Below, piece after piece: positions 1 through 10,732 of a stretch of DNA of 64,000 nt (positions within the stretch are counted from its first letter, which is position 1; each line of letters begins with the position of its first letter). The position numbers were made by a program, and so were the translations under genes. Below the pieces are notes generated by a model. That model was not told the origin of the DNA. It did not search any database and saw only the letters and a program-made list of their open reading frames with translations. The DNA is from Silene conica (taxonomy: Eukaryota; Streptophyta; Magnoliopsida; Caryophyllales; Caryophyllaceae). The stretch is taken from assembly GCA_029255685.2 (NCBI GenBank), contig CM055314.2:39066790-39130789 (forward strand). Reading direction: 5' to 3'.

Positions 1-35
1 AGCGTTTTAGCTCAACTCTTGACATACCCTATGAC

Positions 36-644
36 ATGTGGGTATCGGAGTTGTTATTTGATGCCGGAGTTGTCGATGTTGGAAGCTATGGTGTTAGTCC
101 TAAAGATAGGATGAATGATCGATTAATGAAATTGATGGGTATTTTCGGGAAAGATGGTACTCTGTTATTTGGTCGAGAAAGTGAGGAGGTTAAGGGGATC
201 GGAAATCTTGGTGTTCTTGAAGGAAAGGTGGATAAGTTGTGCTCGGTTGTGGCTGGGTTGAAGGACACAAAGTCCGAGAATGGTCAAGGGTCGGGAATAC
301 CGAATGATGGTATTCGGGTATGGATGGAGAAAGTCAGCGAGAGTCTTGAAAAACTCACCCGAGAGATTAAGTTTGTTAAGGCGGAAGTTATCGGGATAAC
401 TGATCGACATCATTTCTTAACAACTCAAGGGGGTGCGTTGGTTCAAGATAGCCGCGGGTTACGAGAAGACGGAGCTAAGTGTTTAGAGGTGGTGAAAGCT
501 CTTAGTCTTAAGGTTCTCAACTTCGAGCGTGCCATTGATGCTCAAGGACGAAATGTGGCGAGTTGCCTTGACCGTCTTGACTTGTTGGAATATCGTACCC
601 GTCCCGAGTTTGTTAATCCCCATATCATCCGTCACCCTCATTAA
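36..644 (+). CDS. uncharacterised 202-residue ORF upstream of the SIRE-like 3' LTR
   Basis: I do not recognise a domain. The product is charged, with helix-prone stretches of heptad-like spacing around residues 55-75, 95-120 and 150-185 (for example VWMEKVSESLEKLTREIKFV), which suggests coiled coil. No signal peptide or membrane segment is visible. The first ATG in this frame is used, but the frame may be open further left and begin outside the window. SIRE-type elements often carry an extra ORF at this place, between pol and the 3' LTR, and that is the most likely identity. It could also be the tail of a longer polyprotein. Confidence 0.35.
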   Translation: MWVSELLFDAGVVDVGSYGVSPKDRMNDRLMKLMGIFGKDGTLLFGRESEEVKGIGNLGVLEGKVDKLCSVVAGLKDTKSENGQGSGIPNDGIRVWMEKVSESLEKLTREIKFVKAEVIGITDRHHFLTTQGGALVQDSRGLREDGAKCLEVVKALSLKVLNFERAIDAQGRNVASCLDRLDLLEYRTRPEFVNPHIIRHPH

Positions 645-1361
645 GCTTTAGTAGTGTTTTCTATATTTCGTTTTGATTTTGCAGGTTTGGGCTTGGAGTT
701 TAACCCGTGATTGGATTGGGCCGTGTGGTGGTGTCCGGTTTTCTTATCCATTACTTACCTTTGCCCTTACTTTTCTTTCCCTTTTGCAAACAAATTAGGC
801 CTTGTTAAGTTTCTGGCCCAATTTTCCCTTATTCCCAATTCGGCCCAGAGGCTTGTATAACTAACTCTTGCACTATCTTTACTTTCGGTCCATTACGACA
901 TTATGTTACTACTTTTGGCCCAAGTGGCGTATGCTCTTAAACATTCGGCCCATTAGGCTTTCTACTTCATAATTCGGCCCATATGGCTTTATAGTATATG
1001 GTTGTGTGTCATATTTCCGTTCGTATTTCGTGTTTGCATGATTTTAATTACGTTTGTGTGTTTAATTTAAAATTGCATGCTTAGGTTTGTTTCGTATTAT
1101 ATTATTCTAGTCGTTTTATGTCTTTGTTTCCGTCTTTTCAATGATGTCAAGAGGGGGAAAAGAATGCGACCTAGATTACGAATTTGCCTAAGATTGCTCC
1201 TTGTCGTAACGTATTGTCTCTCAAAGTTCTTTTTTAGTAATTGGTTTAGTCTAAAAATAGAAACCCTAGTTGATCTATATTATAAAAGACCAATATTATG
1301 TTGAGGGGGAACGTTACTACGTTACACTTAGACACGATTCTAGGAAAGACTTGCCATCATT
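645..1361 (+). other. non-coding spacer of the SIRE-like element
   Basis: No convincing coding sequence. The stretch repeats GGCCCA-type words (for example TTCGGCCCA, several times between 835 and 985) and has a G/A-rich run at 1148-1163 that resembles a second polypurine tract. Two short ORFs here (1077-1304 and 1270-1518) are AT-rich and lack family features. Confidence 0.4.
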
Positions 1362-1375
1362 AAAAAGGGGGAATT
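1362..1375 (+). other. polypurine tract
   Basis: A-run and G-run (AAAAAGGGGGAA) directly before the LTR start TGTTGAG. This is the usual place of the primer for plus-strand DNA synthesis. Confidence 0.6.
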
Positions 1376-2324
1376 TGTTGAGTAATATATTCTATATAAG
1401 TAATATATTGTTTTATGTTTTAATAATGACAAGTCTAAATAATTATGTTTTATATGCATATGCGTGTAATCGTGCGTTTAAGTGTACAATTAATTATAGA
1501 GCAAAGATCGTAGTTTAATAAAGTGTAATTCAATCAAAGAATTGAAGAAAGATCAAGCTCATGTTAAGTGTCAAGTCTTTTTGAAGATTTACAAGACACA
1601 AGTTTTATTATAATGTCAAGAATCCTTAAGTTATGGATCATTCCTATAACTATTGAAGAAATGAGATTTGCGTGAAATAAGTCAAGCGTGAAGATTTATG
1701 CGTGCTATTAATATATTATTATATATTAATTTAGTAATCTTATAAACGGTTTAAAATATGAATATTCTTTAGTTAACAATAATTAAAATATTTATCTTAT
1801 GAGGTAAATATTTATTCTAAAATACTAAGAATCTTATTTTAACCGTTGTTGTCAATAATCTAAATTCCTAGGGAAACGTGCTTCGAGAAATATATCTCGA
1901 AGAACGTAATTTATGAAGCACACGTTGGGACGTGCGTGGGGAAGCGTGTCAAGGAAGTATTCCTTACGCTTCCTACACAACTACTAACATGTTTCATATT
2001 ATCTTTATGGTTAGTTAAATAAATAAATTTGTTTATTTAATTTACTTAAAGATTATCTAGGATTTGATTAATAATATAATTTATTATATTATTGACAAGA
2101 ATTAGGATTTGATTCGAAGTAGGATTTTATATTTTATGGTATAAGGGTGTTTCCTAAATCAAATAGGATTATGGAAATATTATCTTATGTCTTAACTTAT
2201 TATTATTCTAATAGAATCCTTTCCTAATTCATATAAGATTAAGTTTTAAATATTACCTAGATTTAGTATTCTAGATAAAGTAATATTCCTAAAATATCTA
2301 GGGTTTAACCTAGATCTAAATTAG

Positions 2325-2332
2325 TATATATA
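2325..2332 (+). promoter_or_regulatory. candidate TATA box in the SIRE-like LTR
   Basis: TATATATA, followed about 20-35 bases later by a CA-rich start-like region. It lies about 950 bases into the LTR, a plausible U3/R boundary. No direct evidence of a transcript start. Confidence 0.4.
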
Positions 2333-2551
2333 CCTACATTATCACATGCCAAAATCACTCACGATAATCAAGCCTCACGCAAATCGAGAAGAAAATTAAA
2401 CGGACGTAGTCTCTCACGCGTCTCGATATTCGTGCAATCATTGTCAAATCTCGTATACAAGACTACAAGCATTGAAGAAAATTTTCATACATTCAAGATC
2501 ATCATTACAAGAAGTTCTTATAAGTTTATCTTACTTACTTAAGATAGTTTC

Positions 2552-2625
2552 GAGTATTTAACGGTACTCATTGTAAGCAAGTATTTCACGGTACTTGTCG
2601 TAGCTAGATATTTTACGGTATCTAG
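2552..2625 (+). other. three tandem hairpins with a constant loop
   Basis: Three perfect inverted repeats follow each other in the 3' third of the LTR. Stem GAGTA/TACTC (2552-2569), stem CAAGTA/TACTTG (2578-2597) and stem CTAGATA/TATCTAG (2604-2625) each enclose an eight-base loop, TTTNACGG. Stem sequence changes from unit to unit while pairing is kept. Probably a transcribed RNA structure in the R/U5 part; function unknown. Confidence 0.65.
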
Positions 2626-4028
2626 ATTGAGTTACAACTAATATCAAAGTTGTACGAGTGGGTTGATAAAATTGTAATCCGGAGAAGGTACTAATTTTAT
2701 TAATCGAGAATAGTGGACGTAGGTTTCGATTTGTGAAACTGAACCACTTCAAAAGATCGTGTCTCCTTTACTTTATTGTTCTTACTCATTACTTGTTATT
2801 ACTACACATCATCTACATACATCGAAGAAGAATCGAAAAAGTTGGCATAATCAATTCAACCCCCCCTTCTTGAGTATATCTAGATCAATAGACTCTTCAA
2901 TATGATTGTAAAATCTTAATGATTTATGACATGGCTAACTGATATGTCGTGACTATCTGAATATACTTGATAACCCTGCTACGTATGTTATACACTATAT
3001 CGTCACTGTTGATGTATCATGTGTTGCTGTTGTGTTTTAAACTTTGGGGACAAAGTTTTCTTAAGGGGGATAGGATGTAACATCTCGCGCTTCCTAAGCG
3101 TCACTTGTGTTTGTCGTTACTTTTATGGGGTGGTGAACTTCGGGACAAAGTTCATTCTAAGGAGGGAAGACTGTAATACCACAAAAATATGAGCTCGATA
3201 ATTAAGTTTATTTTTGTGTCGATAGTTTGTTTTACGTTTTAGGTAATGACGTGTTTATGTGGTTATAAGGGTTCGATCCCTAGACCTTTAGCTCTATGGT
3301 TATGTTGTTATGAGGGTTCGATCCCTAGACCTCTCACACGTTGGCATGGGCCTCGTGTTGTGTGTGCCCCCCACCTAAGCCCACGGCTGTTTTGAACAAC
3401 AACTTCACAAACCCTACTAAGAAGTCCTCCTACCGTCATCTTCTAACAGTTTTCATAGACACAAAACTTACCCTAATTCACATCTAAACATCTCATACCC
3501 ACAGCCGTCACAGCATAGAATAGAGAGACAATAACCACAGTGACCCTAAGGCGGACATAAGGTGGTCGAAACGTCGGAAAATTAAGTATGCTAAACACTA
3601 CGTTAACACGGTTCAGTTCTCTTTTCGTGTCTGCTTCCTGTTCTGTAAGTTTGGGTCGTGTTTTATGGTTGTTATGTTCAATTCTTTCGGGTAATTTTAT
3701 CTTAGGGGTGTGGGTGTCGTGTCTAGTGGTTGTCATGGTTGTGTCAGCCACCGTAGTGCACCATGGAAGGCGGTTTTGGGGGTGTCAGTCATGGGGTTCC
3801 TCTGTTTGTGTTAAACCCGAGTCTGACCAGTGATCTTTCTACCAATATCGACGTCCTTTCTCTTATGGTTCTTTGAGGTGGTTTTGACAAGGGAGCAGGT
3901 GGTGGTCAGGGAAGGGTTATGGCGGTAGGCAGGGTGGTTCCAGGTGGCGTAAATAGGATCGATTAGGGTGGTTCTTTTGTGTGTCTGTTCTGGGTTTCTT
4001 CTCTTTGTTACGGTTTGGTTGTTTGGGG

Positions 4029-4074
4029 GTGGCACCACCGCTGACTCGGGGGAGGTCGGTGCGGTGGTACCACC
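4029..4074 (+). repeat. pair of KpnI-type palindromes in the Tekay LTR
   Basis: GGTGGCACCACC near 4029 and GGTGGTACCACC at 4063-4074 flank a shared linker containing GACTCGGGGGAGGTCG. The same arrangement occurs at 23853-23900 (opposite strand) and 59973-60019, and a degenerate version near 7010-7055. Confidence 0.6.
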
Positions 4075-4421
4075 AGGTTAGGGTGTCTGGTGTCGGGGGT
4101 GGTTATGGTGGCATGGTGGAGTCGTGCTGGTGGTTGAAAGGGATGTCGACGAAGAGAGTGTTCAGGGCTGGACTGCTACTGGCGTGATGAACCAGGCCTG
4201 GTTTGGGCCCTGGTTCACCGTGTCAGGGGTGGTCGAAAGGGTGGCCGGCGGTCGTGGTAATATGTGGTGGTTCTGGAATCAAGTCTGGTGGTTGTTGTTG
4301 GCTGCGGCAGGGCTGCGGTGGTGTTAGGAGAGTAGGTTTGGGCGTGAGTCGGGTTAGTTTTAGGTGTTGGGCTGTTTTCTTTTTTCGTTTGAATTTTTAC
4401 GTATTACTAATTATTATTATG

Positions 4422-4452
<31 letters not shown>

Positions 4453-4882
4453 TTGTTAAAATTATTTTTACTACTATCGTTATAATAGTCGTTGTTAGTT
4501 ATTTCTATTCTTTTCGATGTTGAGTCGGGAAATCGTTAAGTTGGGAAGTTACTATTTATGGAAAATTTCCATTATTAGTGGGTTACTATTTTTGGAAACT
4601 TTCCATTTATGGAAGGTTTCTAATTATAGTAAGTATAGGTTGTATGGGGTTCCGAGAAGGATATTAATTCGTTACATATACATGTTTAGGTAGCGAGTTT
4701 CGTGTGGAACACTTCTAGCGAGCTTGGGCGTATCTACATTTCCTGCTATTTCAGGTAGGGGAAATACTGTATGTGATGATGTGTATTCTGTTCTTAATTG
4801 GTATTAAGCATGTTGTTATATAATATCATGTGATCGTTATATTGTGCTGTTTATATCATTCTGAGATATACTACGAGTTGAT

Positions 4883-5041
4883 GAGATAATGGGTCTTGTG
4901 ATTGGTGCGGAGATAATGGGTCTTGTGATTGGTGCGGAGATAAAGGGTCTGTGATTGTTGCGGAGATAAAGGGTCTGTGATTGGTGCGGAGATAAAGGGT
5001 CTGTGATTGGTGTGGAGAATTATGGGTCTTGTGATTCGGAT
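4883..5041 (+). repeat. 26-27 bp minisatellite in the Tekay LTR
   Basis: About five and a half units of the type GAGATAATGGGTCTTGTGAT plus TGGTGCG, with small length differences. Homologous arrays of other copy number lie at 6127-6180, 22826-22982 and 60894-61065. Confidence 0.8.
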
Positions 5042-5330
5042 GGAGAAGCTCGACTTTCTATTTATAGTAATGTGGTTTGTTTACAGTTTTTCTCTACTCA
5101 ACCTCGTGGTTGACCCTGTGTATTCGTGATCACCTGTGATGAACCAATTTATTGGGGAGCAGATTGACATGTGGCTGAGACTAAGGGGAGCTATGGAAGA
5201 AAGAGCTTAATTGGATCCGGAGCAGACTAGAGTCTAGATCACTTTAGTCAGTTTAGCATGAGTTGTATTTTCATCCTATAAACAATTTGGTATCAGTTGT
5301 TAAGAACATGTTATGAGTTTAACTTTTAAA

Positions 5331-5560
5331 TAAAGTACTGTTTATCTTCCCTTTTGTATCTACTACCTCGGGAAACCGAGATGGTAATACCCTTATTTAT
5401 CCAAGGATTCCTAGTACAGGCCTTTAAATAAATGGGGGTGTTACAAAAAGTACTGTTTATCTTCCCTTTTGTATCTACTACCTCGGGAAACCGAGATGGT
5501 AACACCCTTATTTATCCAAGGAGTCCTAGTACAGGCCTTTAAATAAATGGGGGTGTTACA
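5331..5560 (+). repeat. 115 bp tandem duplication of the LTR end
   Basis: Bases 5446-5560 repeat 5331-5445 with only a few differences. Both copies end AAATGGGGGTGTTACA, so the LTR end is present twice in a row. The second copy abuts the - strand leader that starts at 5561. Confidence 0.85.
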
Positions 5561-5664
5561 TACTTCCCCTTTAGTGTGCTCCAAACAGTTCTATCCCGGG
5601 GTTCATTTTATTTAGACTCTTCCTACTTTCATTGGGTTCATTAGGTTAGGCCTGAGGATCGTTC

Positions 5665-5676
5665 GCTCTGATACCA
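5665..5676 (-). other. primer-binding site (initiator Met-tRNA type)
   Basis: On the - strand TGGTATCAGAGC, three bases inside the LTR end. This is the usual plant motif complementary to the 3' end of initiator methionine tRNA. Confidence 0.8.
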
Positions 5677-5679
5677 CTT

Positions 5680-7965
5680 TGTAACACCCCCATTTATTTA
5701 GAGGCCTGGTCTAGGACTCCCCAAATAATCAAGGGTGTTACCATCTCGGATAACCGAGGCAGTAGATAACAAATCGAAGAAACAAAGTACTTTATTTGGT
5801 AATTTAAATGATAAAACATGAAGTCTCCAAAACATCTCTATTACAACTGTGTCATGATAAAATAAAGTTTAGCTAAGTAACGTCATCTATAACTAGACTG
5901 GTCAGGTTCATAGCCTCTCCTCCCATCCAGCTCCCGTGAGTCTAAAACCTGTCAATCTGCTCCCCAAATAATTGGATCAACACAGACACAAATAAGCAAA
6001 CAGGGTCAACACATGGTTGAGTAGGTAATATAATTAAAACATGAAATGATACATTATACAATTCCTCCATCTCCACAACATTCATTTCTCCGTTTCACCT
6101 CCAACACACCACACCTCCCATGACCATATCACAAGTCCCTTATCACAAGACCCATATCACAAGACCCATTTCACAACCTCCGTTCTCCACATCATTCAAT
6201 ATTAAACAATCAGTCACAATATATCAACATGAAATATATCAACCAGATAATGAGCATCCTCATGTCATATTACAATTACCAGATAGATATTCCCCTACCT
6301 CGATAGTCGGACGAAGTTGTCAGTTGCACAGCTGCTAAAAATGTTCCACTCGGAAGTCGCTACCTAAACGAGTAGTGCGTATGATTAATAAGACTCCCTA
6401 AAACACGTAATACAAGTACGATTGCTAAATATAGAAACTTTCCTAAAATAGACATCTCCCAAAAATAGTAACTTCTAAAATGGGTAACTTTCCAAAAATA
6501 GATACTTTGGTTTTGAAATTCAAATTATTTAAAATATGGATTAATACCACATCAATACCTTCCTAATAAAAATACCAAATCATTCCCTTAATAAATCATA
6601 ATATCTTTACTAATAATAATAATAATAATTCTAATACCATAAATAAATAATAATAACATTAATACCTTAAATAAATAAAAGAATAAAATAAATAAAACAA
6701 ACAAAATAACTCAACCAACTCGACATACCCTACCCGCGGTTCCCAAACACCTAGTCCCCGCCACATGACCACCCCAGACCCCACCGGCAACCACCTGACA
6801 CGACACCCACACCGTCCTCTACACCTCTGACCACCACCACCGGCGTCGACTAGCTCCGGCGAGGTGAACCAGAGTCGTTACCAGGCCTGGTTCACGACCC
6901 ACTGATCAACACCCCTTCAACAGCCCTCACGAAAACACCTGAAACCGTCACTGACACGGCTGACTCCGACGACACTCACCACAGACACCACCACCGACAA
7001 CAGGCGCCCACAACCACCATGGTACCACCGCATAGACCTCCCCCTAGCGGCGGTGATACCATCCCAACAAACCCCGACAACCAGTCACAACCCCAACTCC
7101 CTGACACCCTGTTCAACCTACCAACGAAACCCCCATTTCTCCACCGCGACAAACTACCCTTAACCCCGTGACTACCACCACTCACACAACCCGACAACCA
7201 CTCTGCCCCGTGACGCAAAACTCAGAACAAAAGAAATGTGAACACCTTTAAAACCCGACTCCAAAACATGTAAAAACAACCTTATAAATAACATACTATT
7301 ACAACTACTGACTGACCCCAGATAACCACCCTCGAAGAGGGTCTTAGACAACCAACGACATCCCCGAGGTGACCCATATATGTACACCGCATATCCCAGT
7401 ACGAGATTATGCAAAAACAATCAGAGTTAGTAGTTTGTACATCAATACTTATGCGAATAAAACTGTGAACACTAAAGGAATTAACAGCGTTATGGTGGAC
7501 ATACCAGATCTCTGAAAAAATCGAACCACCCTACGCTAGTGTACGACCACCGTGGTTGGCTCCCTCTTCTTCCCTGACGTGGTGGCTAGGTTTTTGTGGT
7601 TTTAGATCTGAGTTTTTGACTAAGGTTTTAGGGTAAACCTTGCCTTAAGTAAGGCGGCAGGAAGAAGAGTGAGTTGAGTTTGAATTGAGTTTACCTATTC
7701 CGTCCATGGGCTGCTGTTTAGCACGCCAATCGAGGCCCATGGTCGTGTTGCTACAGGTCTTGGGTTCGAGTCCCTCTATCACCACACGACTAGAATTAAC
7801 ACTAGATGCCTAGGTTCCTAATTCGAATCCCACTGGAGACCAAAACATTCATAAAAAAGCGAGTATGCACAAGCTTATAAAACGATCAATTCGATAAGTA
7901 ACTCGTCGCTTAACCATAATTTACCCATGAATTATATTTTAATAATAATAATCCGGGTTATTACA
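5680..7965 (-). repeat. Tekay-type LTR, - strand
   Basis: Read on the - strand it starts TGTAATAACCCGG and ends GGGGGTGTTACA, about 2286 bp. It holds ATT/AAT-rich microsatellites (6609-6700 and near 7950), a short version of the family minisatellite (6127-6180) and a degenerate palindrome pair near 7017-7050. No coding sequence is supported; the ORFs near 6976-7420 are shadows of the GC-rich part. Confidence 0.7.
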
Positions 7966-9164
7966 TGAGTACTCTCATTCATAGAGACATGGCTACTATC
8001 TATGATCACATACAACCAAAGGTACAAGATCTACCGAAGGGGTTTACCTTGCCCACACCTACCACTGGTTCTTTTGAGCTCCACCCGAACTACATCATTC
8101 TGGTGGATCAGAATCAATTTTCTGGTCTACCCGATGAGGATCCGTTGAGGCACGTTGAGACATTCACGGATTATTGTTGTTCCATACATATACCAGCCGG
8201 GGTGACTCAAGATGAGGTGAAGGCAATGATGTTCCTTTATTCATTAAAGGATTCTACGAGAGATTGGTACCGCTACCTTGATAGGGTAGCTGAGAAGGTT
8301 ACAGATTGGACTTCCTTGGCATTGGCTTTCTATAAAAAGTACTTCCCACTTGCGAAGGCCAATGACTTGAGAAGTCAAATCACTAACTTTCAACAAGGTC
8401 CGGATGAAGAATTTTGTGAGGCATGGGGTCGGTTCAAGAAATTGGTCCGGTCTATTCCTCATCATGGTTGTCCTCAATGGTACTTGTGCAACCAATTCTA
8501 CAATGCCCTTTATGATGATTATAAGGTGATTCTTGATGCGGTCGCCAATGGTAGATTTCAAAATAATACCAACCATATGAAGGGTTGGAACACTATTGAA
8601 GACATGGCGGTGCATAGGGCCGAATTTCGGAGTTCGCGCGGGAATTCGCGAAGGTTGAATGTAGAGATGGATAGGGTATTAGCTCTTGAGACAACCGTTG
8701 AAGCTCGTTTTGAAAAGCTTGAGGCAGCCCAGCTGAAGCAAGAAAGTGCGAACCTAGTTACTACGGTTGACAACACGGGTGAGACGGCGGAGTTGAGAGA
8801 GCTTGTTCATGCTTTAATGAAACAAATGATGGAAATGGAAAAGGCTCAAGTGGCTTCTTTGAAGACTTTTGGGGACCAATTAGCAATGTTAGCTGCTAAT
8901 GAGATTGCTAGCTCTCCGGGCAGTTGTGAGAGTTCCATAGAGACATTAAATGTTATAAATCTCAGAAGTGGTCGTGCTTATGCCGGACCCACTTCCAAGG
9001 GTGATTCTGCTGAAGTTCGGAACGAAGAAACTGATCCCGTACACAGTTCGGGAGGTCGACCGACCACTACATCAGGTCGACCGACCGAGATACCTCACGA
9101 GCGATTAGTTTCTGGAAAACAGAAGATTTCTAATAACAGCGCACCAGGTCGACCGACCGTATAA
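7965..9164 (+). CDS. Athila-like retrotransposon Gag, partial element
   Basis: Capsid-type Gag protein of an Athila-like Ty3/Gypsy element, which would package the element's RNA. The core Retrotrans_gag region is clear at about residues 45-200: QFSGLPDEDPLRHVETF, FLYSLKDSTRDWYRYL, FYKKYFPLAKANDLRSQI and EEFCEAWGRFKKLVRSIPHH follow the order seen in Athila Gag. The C-terminal part has a coiled-coil-like segment (about 235-300), then INLRSGRAY, recalling the LRSGK motif before the Athila protease. The tail carries GRPT repeats encoded by GGTCGACCGACC. The ATG overlaps the last base of the preceding LTR, so the native start may lie elsewhere. The rest of the element is split off by the next insertion; it is a fossil fragment. 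Confidence 0.7.
   Translation: MSTLIHRDMATIYDHIQPKVQDLPKGFTLPTPTTGSFELHPNYIILVDQNQFSGLPDEDPLRHVETFTDYCCSIHIPAGVTQDEVKAMMFLYSLKDSTRDWYRYLDRVAEKVTDWTSLALAFYKKYFPLAKANDLRSQITNFQQGPDEEFCEAWGRFKKLVRSIPHHGCPQWYLCNQFYNALYDDYKVILDAVANGRFQNNTNHMKGWNTIEDMAVHRAEFRSSRGNSRRLNVEMDRVLALETTVEARFEKLEAAQLKQESANLVTTVDNTGETAELRELVHALMKQMMEMEKAQVASLKTFGDQLAMLAANEIASSPGSCESSIETLNVINLRSGRAYAGPTSKGDSAEVRNEETDPVHSSGGRPTTTSGRPTEIPHERLVSGKQKISNNSAPGRPTV
9054..9158 (+). repeat. GGTCGACCGACC motifs in the Athila-like gag tail
   Basis: Three copies, at 9054-9065, 9075-9086 and 9147-9158, each containing the palindrome GGTCGACC. The same word recurs in the Athila-like LTR sequences at 11176-11305, 43937-44050 and 45811-45918. 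The next element inserted immediately beside the third copy. Confidence 0.8.
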
Positions 9165-10107
9165 CATCCCGCATTTTCGTAAATTATATTTTAAAGATTT
9201 TAATTTACTTTTCGGAAGAAAATAATATTCTAATATTTATTGTAAAGTTATTTTAAAATACTCAGTTAATATCCGTCTTAAGAACCTTAAGTCCTTAAGA
9301 CGTAATAACTTGGCAAGTTAAATCCGACTCATAAAACCCCTTCACTTTACAAACCCGTTTCACTTAAATGGGAAAGGACAATTAAAACCCTAAACCCCTT
9401 TGCATATGTCGACATTCATACTTCACAAAAATAACAAACACTGCTTCTCCATTTTCTCATTTGCTCTTCAACCTTTCAAGCTTCAAATCGATTTTTAGTC
9501 ATCACCCGATTTCCAAACCAAGGCATGTTATACATTTCTGAAATCCTCTCGAAATTTGCAAGACATCTATCACTTTCAATTTCCATTTCGTCCAACTTGA
9601 AAAATGGACTGTTTTTGGTGGAATTCGATTTTAGCTTCTCATAATTGTTTTCCATGTTGTAGGAGAAGGTTTAGAAGATCCCAAGGTGGTTAGTGTCGTG
9701 ATTAAAGAGGAGCTAGGAGCATAATCGCTTTAGAGGTGACGATAATGAGAAACTCGGCCTTTATTGTGATATTAGCATGTTTCTTGACTTTGATGATGTT
9801 AGTTTCTGATTTTGTACATAGTGAATGGAGTTAAGACTTAGAATCATGCTAGGATTACATGAGAATGACTTTCACATGCTTTGATTGTGTTTTATAAGCT
9901 TAGATGATGAAATTTCAGAAATCATATGCTTAAGACGAATACAAAGTATGAACTTGTTGTGGTATTATTGTGGGAATTGTTGCTTGCATTTGATGCCTAT
10001 GAGTCTTATAGATGCTGGGTAATGTATAATTGTTGCAATTTTGGTAGTTATGATTCGATTTGTGAAGATTAGAACATATGGGAAATTATGCGAGTTTCGT
10101 GCAGGGA

Positions 10108-10465
10108 CTCTGAGCCGGTAGGCCGGCTCAGAGTCAAAGTCGAGTTTTGAATGCTGAGTTTGGAGGAAGAAACTCTGAGCCGGCAGGTCGGCCGCCGGTC
10201 GACCGGCTTAGAGTCCTTCTTGAGATTTTGGGAAATTTTGTAAAAGGCTATGGGAGGGAATCCCAGCCGGCAGGCCGGTAGACGGTCCACCGGCTGAGAG
10301 CCTCTTCCCTTCATTTTGTGAATTTTCAAGTAGGCTTATGGGAAGGGACTCCCAGCCGGCATACCGGCAGACGGTCCACCGGCTGAGAGCCTCTTCTCCT
10401 TGTTTTCATATTTTTAAAGAAGGCATGGGAAGGGACTCCCAGTTGGCTGACCGGCTGAGAGCCCC
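10108..10465 (+). repeat. array of GC-rich imperfect palindromes in the LTR
   Basis: Five units spaced about 75-105 bases. The first is CTCTGAGCCGG ... CCGGCTCAGAG with almost no loop. Later units begin GGGACTCCCAGCCGGC and end CACCGGCTGAGAGCC, with CCGGCAGACGG inserts. The 3' LTR carries the homologous array at 21826-22220. Confidence 0.75.
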
Positions 10466-10732
10466 TGTTCTCATTAAAACAGTTTATAACTTTTAAACGG
10501 TTAATCGGTTTTGTTTGATATTCGTTCCGTGTACCTTGTATGTGTGTTTGAGGTCCCCGGAGGATGGGCGACATTATATTGGGTTCGAGAATAGAGAGAG
10601 GATAGAGACCCCCCGGTCGGGTAACCGAAAGGGAAACCGACTCTCCCCCAACTTAGTTCCCGGGATCAATTAAGTGTTGTTTAGAAGTATAAGAGATAAG
10701 AACTTAGGTTTAGTTATTGAATTGAATGCTAT

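Larger units (their letters stand above)
1..2899 (+). mobile_element. 3' part of a Ty1/Copia element, SIRE/Maximus-like
   Basis: Seen: an open reading frame, a long non-coding stretch with purine-rich runs (near 1148 and 1362), then a 1.5 kb LTR that starts TGTTGAG and ends in a C-run followed by CTCTTCA. Known: SIRE/Maximus Copia elements have a long LTR, a C-run near the LTR end and an extra ORF plus spacer between pol and the 3' LTR. Inferred: this is the 3' end of such an element, with gag-pol lying left of the window. On its right the sequence continues as Tekay-type interior, so it seems to have inserted into that older element. Partial in this window. Confidence 0.55.
1376..2899 (+). 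repeat. 3' LTR of the SIRE-like Copia element
   Basis: Starts TGTTGAG just after the polypurine tract and ends CTCTTCA, giving TG...CA ends and about 1524 bp. The C-run at 2859-2867 followed by TTCTTGAG resembles the LTR tail of SIRE-type elements. The sequence after it is Tekay-type, homologous (inverted) to 54680-54850, which supports the right boundary. The partner LTR is outside the window, so no duplication of the target site can be checked. Confidence 0.6.
2900..5445 (+). mobile_element. 3' end of a Ty3/Gypsy Tekay-type element
   Basis: Seen: 270 bases of interior, then a purine tract and a 2.3 kb LTR. The interior includes the paired phrases around GGGGACAAAGTTTTC and GAACTTCGGGACAAAGTTC and matches, inverted, the interior of the element at 54539-54850. 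Known: Tekay/Del chromoviruses end with a similar phrase just before an LTR that starts TGTAATACC. Everything upstream of 2900 in this element is missing from the window because the SIRE-like element lies there. Partial. Confidence 0.7.
3172..5445 (+). repeat. Tekay-type LTR
   Basis: Starts TGTAATACC after the purine tract at 3159-3171 and ends GGGTGTTACA, about 2274 bp. It contains a G-rich part around 4010-4340 with palindromic GGTGGTACCACC, an ATT-rich microsatellite (about 4405-4500) and a 26-27 bp minisatellite. Related LTRs in this window share this architecture. The ORFs here follow the repeats and are not genes. Confidence 0.75.
5561..7965 (-). mobile_element. 5' end of a Tekay-type element, - strand: LTR plus short leader
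   Basis: Read on the - strand: a 2.29 kb LTR, the primer-binding site TGGTATCAGAGC, then about 100 bases of leader containing the phrase GAACGATCCTCAGGCC, which recurs in the elements at 29860 and 61465. The element then stops at the duplicated LTR end of the + strand neighbour. All coding parts are absent. Its LTR is related to, but clearly diverged from, the one at 3172-5445, so the two LTRs come from different subfamilies and form an inverted pair. Confidence 0.65.
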
